The notes under the pieces were generated by a model, which was not told the origin of the DNA, searched no databases, and saw nothing but the letters and a program-made list of their open reading frames with translations. From Odoribacter laneus YIT 12061 (lineage in GTDB: Bacteria; Bacteroidota; Bacteroidia; Bacteroidales; Marinifilaceae), in assembly GCF_000243215.1 (NCBI RefSeq), contig NZ_JH594596.1, positions 2,378,392-2,442,391 of the forward strand: a stretch of DNA of 64,000 nt, in the 5' to 3' direction. This document shows positions 63,349 to 64,000 of the stretch, one piece after another. The position numbers were made by a program, and so were the translations under genes. Position 1 is the stretch's first letter; every line of letters begins with the position of its first letter.

Positions 63349-64000
63349 TTAACGATTCCCTTCTTTATAATCCAACCCTGCCGTAAACAAGATTGCTTCT
63401 ACCTGCCGGAGCATATTCCGTTTTTTATCATCCGGAGCATAAATATATCCCATCATATAAAGCACCCGGTTATTTTCTTGGTCCAATATCACATTGAGGA
63501 CAAACGGGCCCCCCATATAATCGTTCACGACCATCCACAAGCCTCTTAGCAATACGGCATAATGTTTTCCTGCATAATTATACACATTTGACACAATAGG
63601 AGCTACAGTATCCAAAGTCATATAAGTTTTGGGAAGAGGACCCGGAATAAATTTTTCCAATGCTGCATTTACCGTATCCACAATGGCCTGCTCCCCAAAT
63701 TGGGCCGCATCTTTATATTCTTTTTGGAAAAATATAATTCCCCGGCTATCTACGCGGGTTTCCCGGGATATCCAAACAAAATCAGTCGTATCTTTATTGA
63801 TAAGATACCCGCTAGGGCAACTTAGATACAAATGATATTTATCTTTGAAAAGCCGATATATCTCCGAATCCGGTTTCTTTTTATAATTCGCCATTAACCG
63901 GTCCTGTTCTGCTTTCAGAAAAACATCCAGCATTTTTTGCTTATTCGCCTCAAATACTTTTAAAAAAGCGGCTTCACTGGGCGCATCTATTTCGAAATAT
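63349..64000 (-). CDS. DUF4837-like protein, N-terminus outside window
   Basis: The frame is open to the window edge, so the start is not seen; the last internal ATG is at 63933. The visible ~217 residues read YFEIDAPSEAAFLKVFEANK, SGYLINKDTTDFVWISRETR, AVLLRGLWMVVNDYMGGPFVLN and VLYMMGYIYAPDDKKRNML. This pattern fits the Bacteroidetes family DUF4837, probably a lipoprotein, of unknown role. Its stop lies 24 bases before namZ, so the two probably form an operon. Confidence 0.7.
   Translation of the reverse strand, partial: YFEIDAPSEAAFLKVFEANKQKMLDVFLKAEQDRLMANYKKKPDSEIYRLFKDKYHLYLSCPSGYLINKDTTDFVWISRETRVDSRGIIFFQKEYKDAAQFGEQAIVDTVNAALEKFIPGPLPKTYMTLDTVAPIVSNVYNYAGKHYAVLLRGLWMVVNDYMGGPFVLNVILDQENNRVLYMMGYIYAPDDKKRNMLRQVEAILFTAGLDYKEGNR

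Noticed and set aside
1-64000. CRISPR arrays, rRNA genes, intact insertion sequences or prophage
   Set aside because: No regularly spaced repeats, rRNA sequence, transposase or phage structural gene was found in either strand.

Overview
The window looks like chromosome of a gut-type Bacteroidales, probably near the Odoribacteraceae (the family placement is inference). Supporting signs are Bacteroidetes-restricted families (DUF4301, DUF6427-like, DUF4837-like, tricorn-like S41 protease), B12 uptake with a BtuG-like surface lipoprotein, anaerobic aryl-pyruvate oxidation, and promoters of the Bacteroidetes type (-7 TAnnTTTG, -33 TTTG), best seen ahead of the tRNA-Asn pair. About 50 protein genes, two tRNAs, one riboswitch, one amino-acid attenuator and a decayed mobile island can be supported.

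Layout. 1-15.5 kb, almost all minus strand: an antiporter cut by the window edge, an MBL-fold hydrolase, purA, a Fur-family regulator, a bifunctional (p)ppGpp enzyme, then the envelope cluster murI-ompH-bamA-uppS and nadK with a four-helix-bundle gene. 15.7-29.7 kb, plus strand: a small acidic protein, DUF4301, a DUF368 lipid-carrier translocase, aroE, iorAB preceded by an aromatic-rich 24-codon ORF, etfBA with a long acyl-CoA dehydrogenase, and a tricorn-like protease. 30-34 kb, minus: asnA behind a complete four-segment attenuator with an Asn-rich leader peptide, then a zinc/manganese-type ABC transporter. 34-48.5 kb: lpd, a C1 peptidase, ispF, murF, a polyprenol-phosphate glycosyltransferase, pyrC, a DUF6427-like membrane protein, purD, DUF2461, and purM. 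Between DUF2461 and purM lies an accessory stretch with an AAA ATPase, a broken tyrosine integrase and a YoeB-like toxin remnant. 48.6-58.2 kb: two tRNA-Asn genes, a PAS protein, a sialidase, and a cobalamin-riboswitch operon btuB-btuG-btuF-btuC-btuD. 58.2-64 kb: a large palindromic non-coding element, an AsmA-family giant, the exo-muramidase NamZ, and a DUF4837-like gene that runs off the window.

Themes. Cell-envelope building (murI, murF, uppS, DUF368, bamA, ompH, AsmA, namZ), purine and pyrimidine synthesis (purA, purD, purM, pyrC), and anaerobic amino-acid and acyl-CoA metabolism (iorAB, etfBA, acyl-CoA dehydrogenase, lpd) dominate. The strongest non-coding find is the asnA leader at 31030-31164. 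Its Asn codons, pause hairpin, antiterminator and terminator can all be drawn directly from the sequence and form a trp-type attenuation switch that reads charged tRNA-Asn. The second is a pair of inverted, stem-covarying elements at 58446-58514 and 58716-58783.
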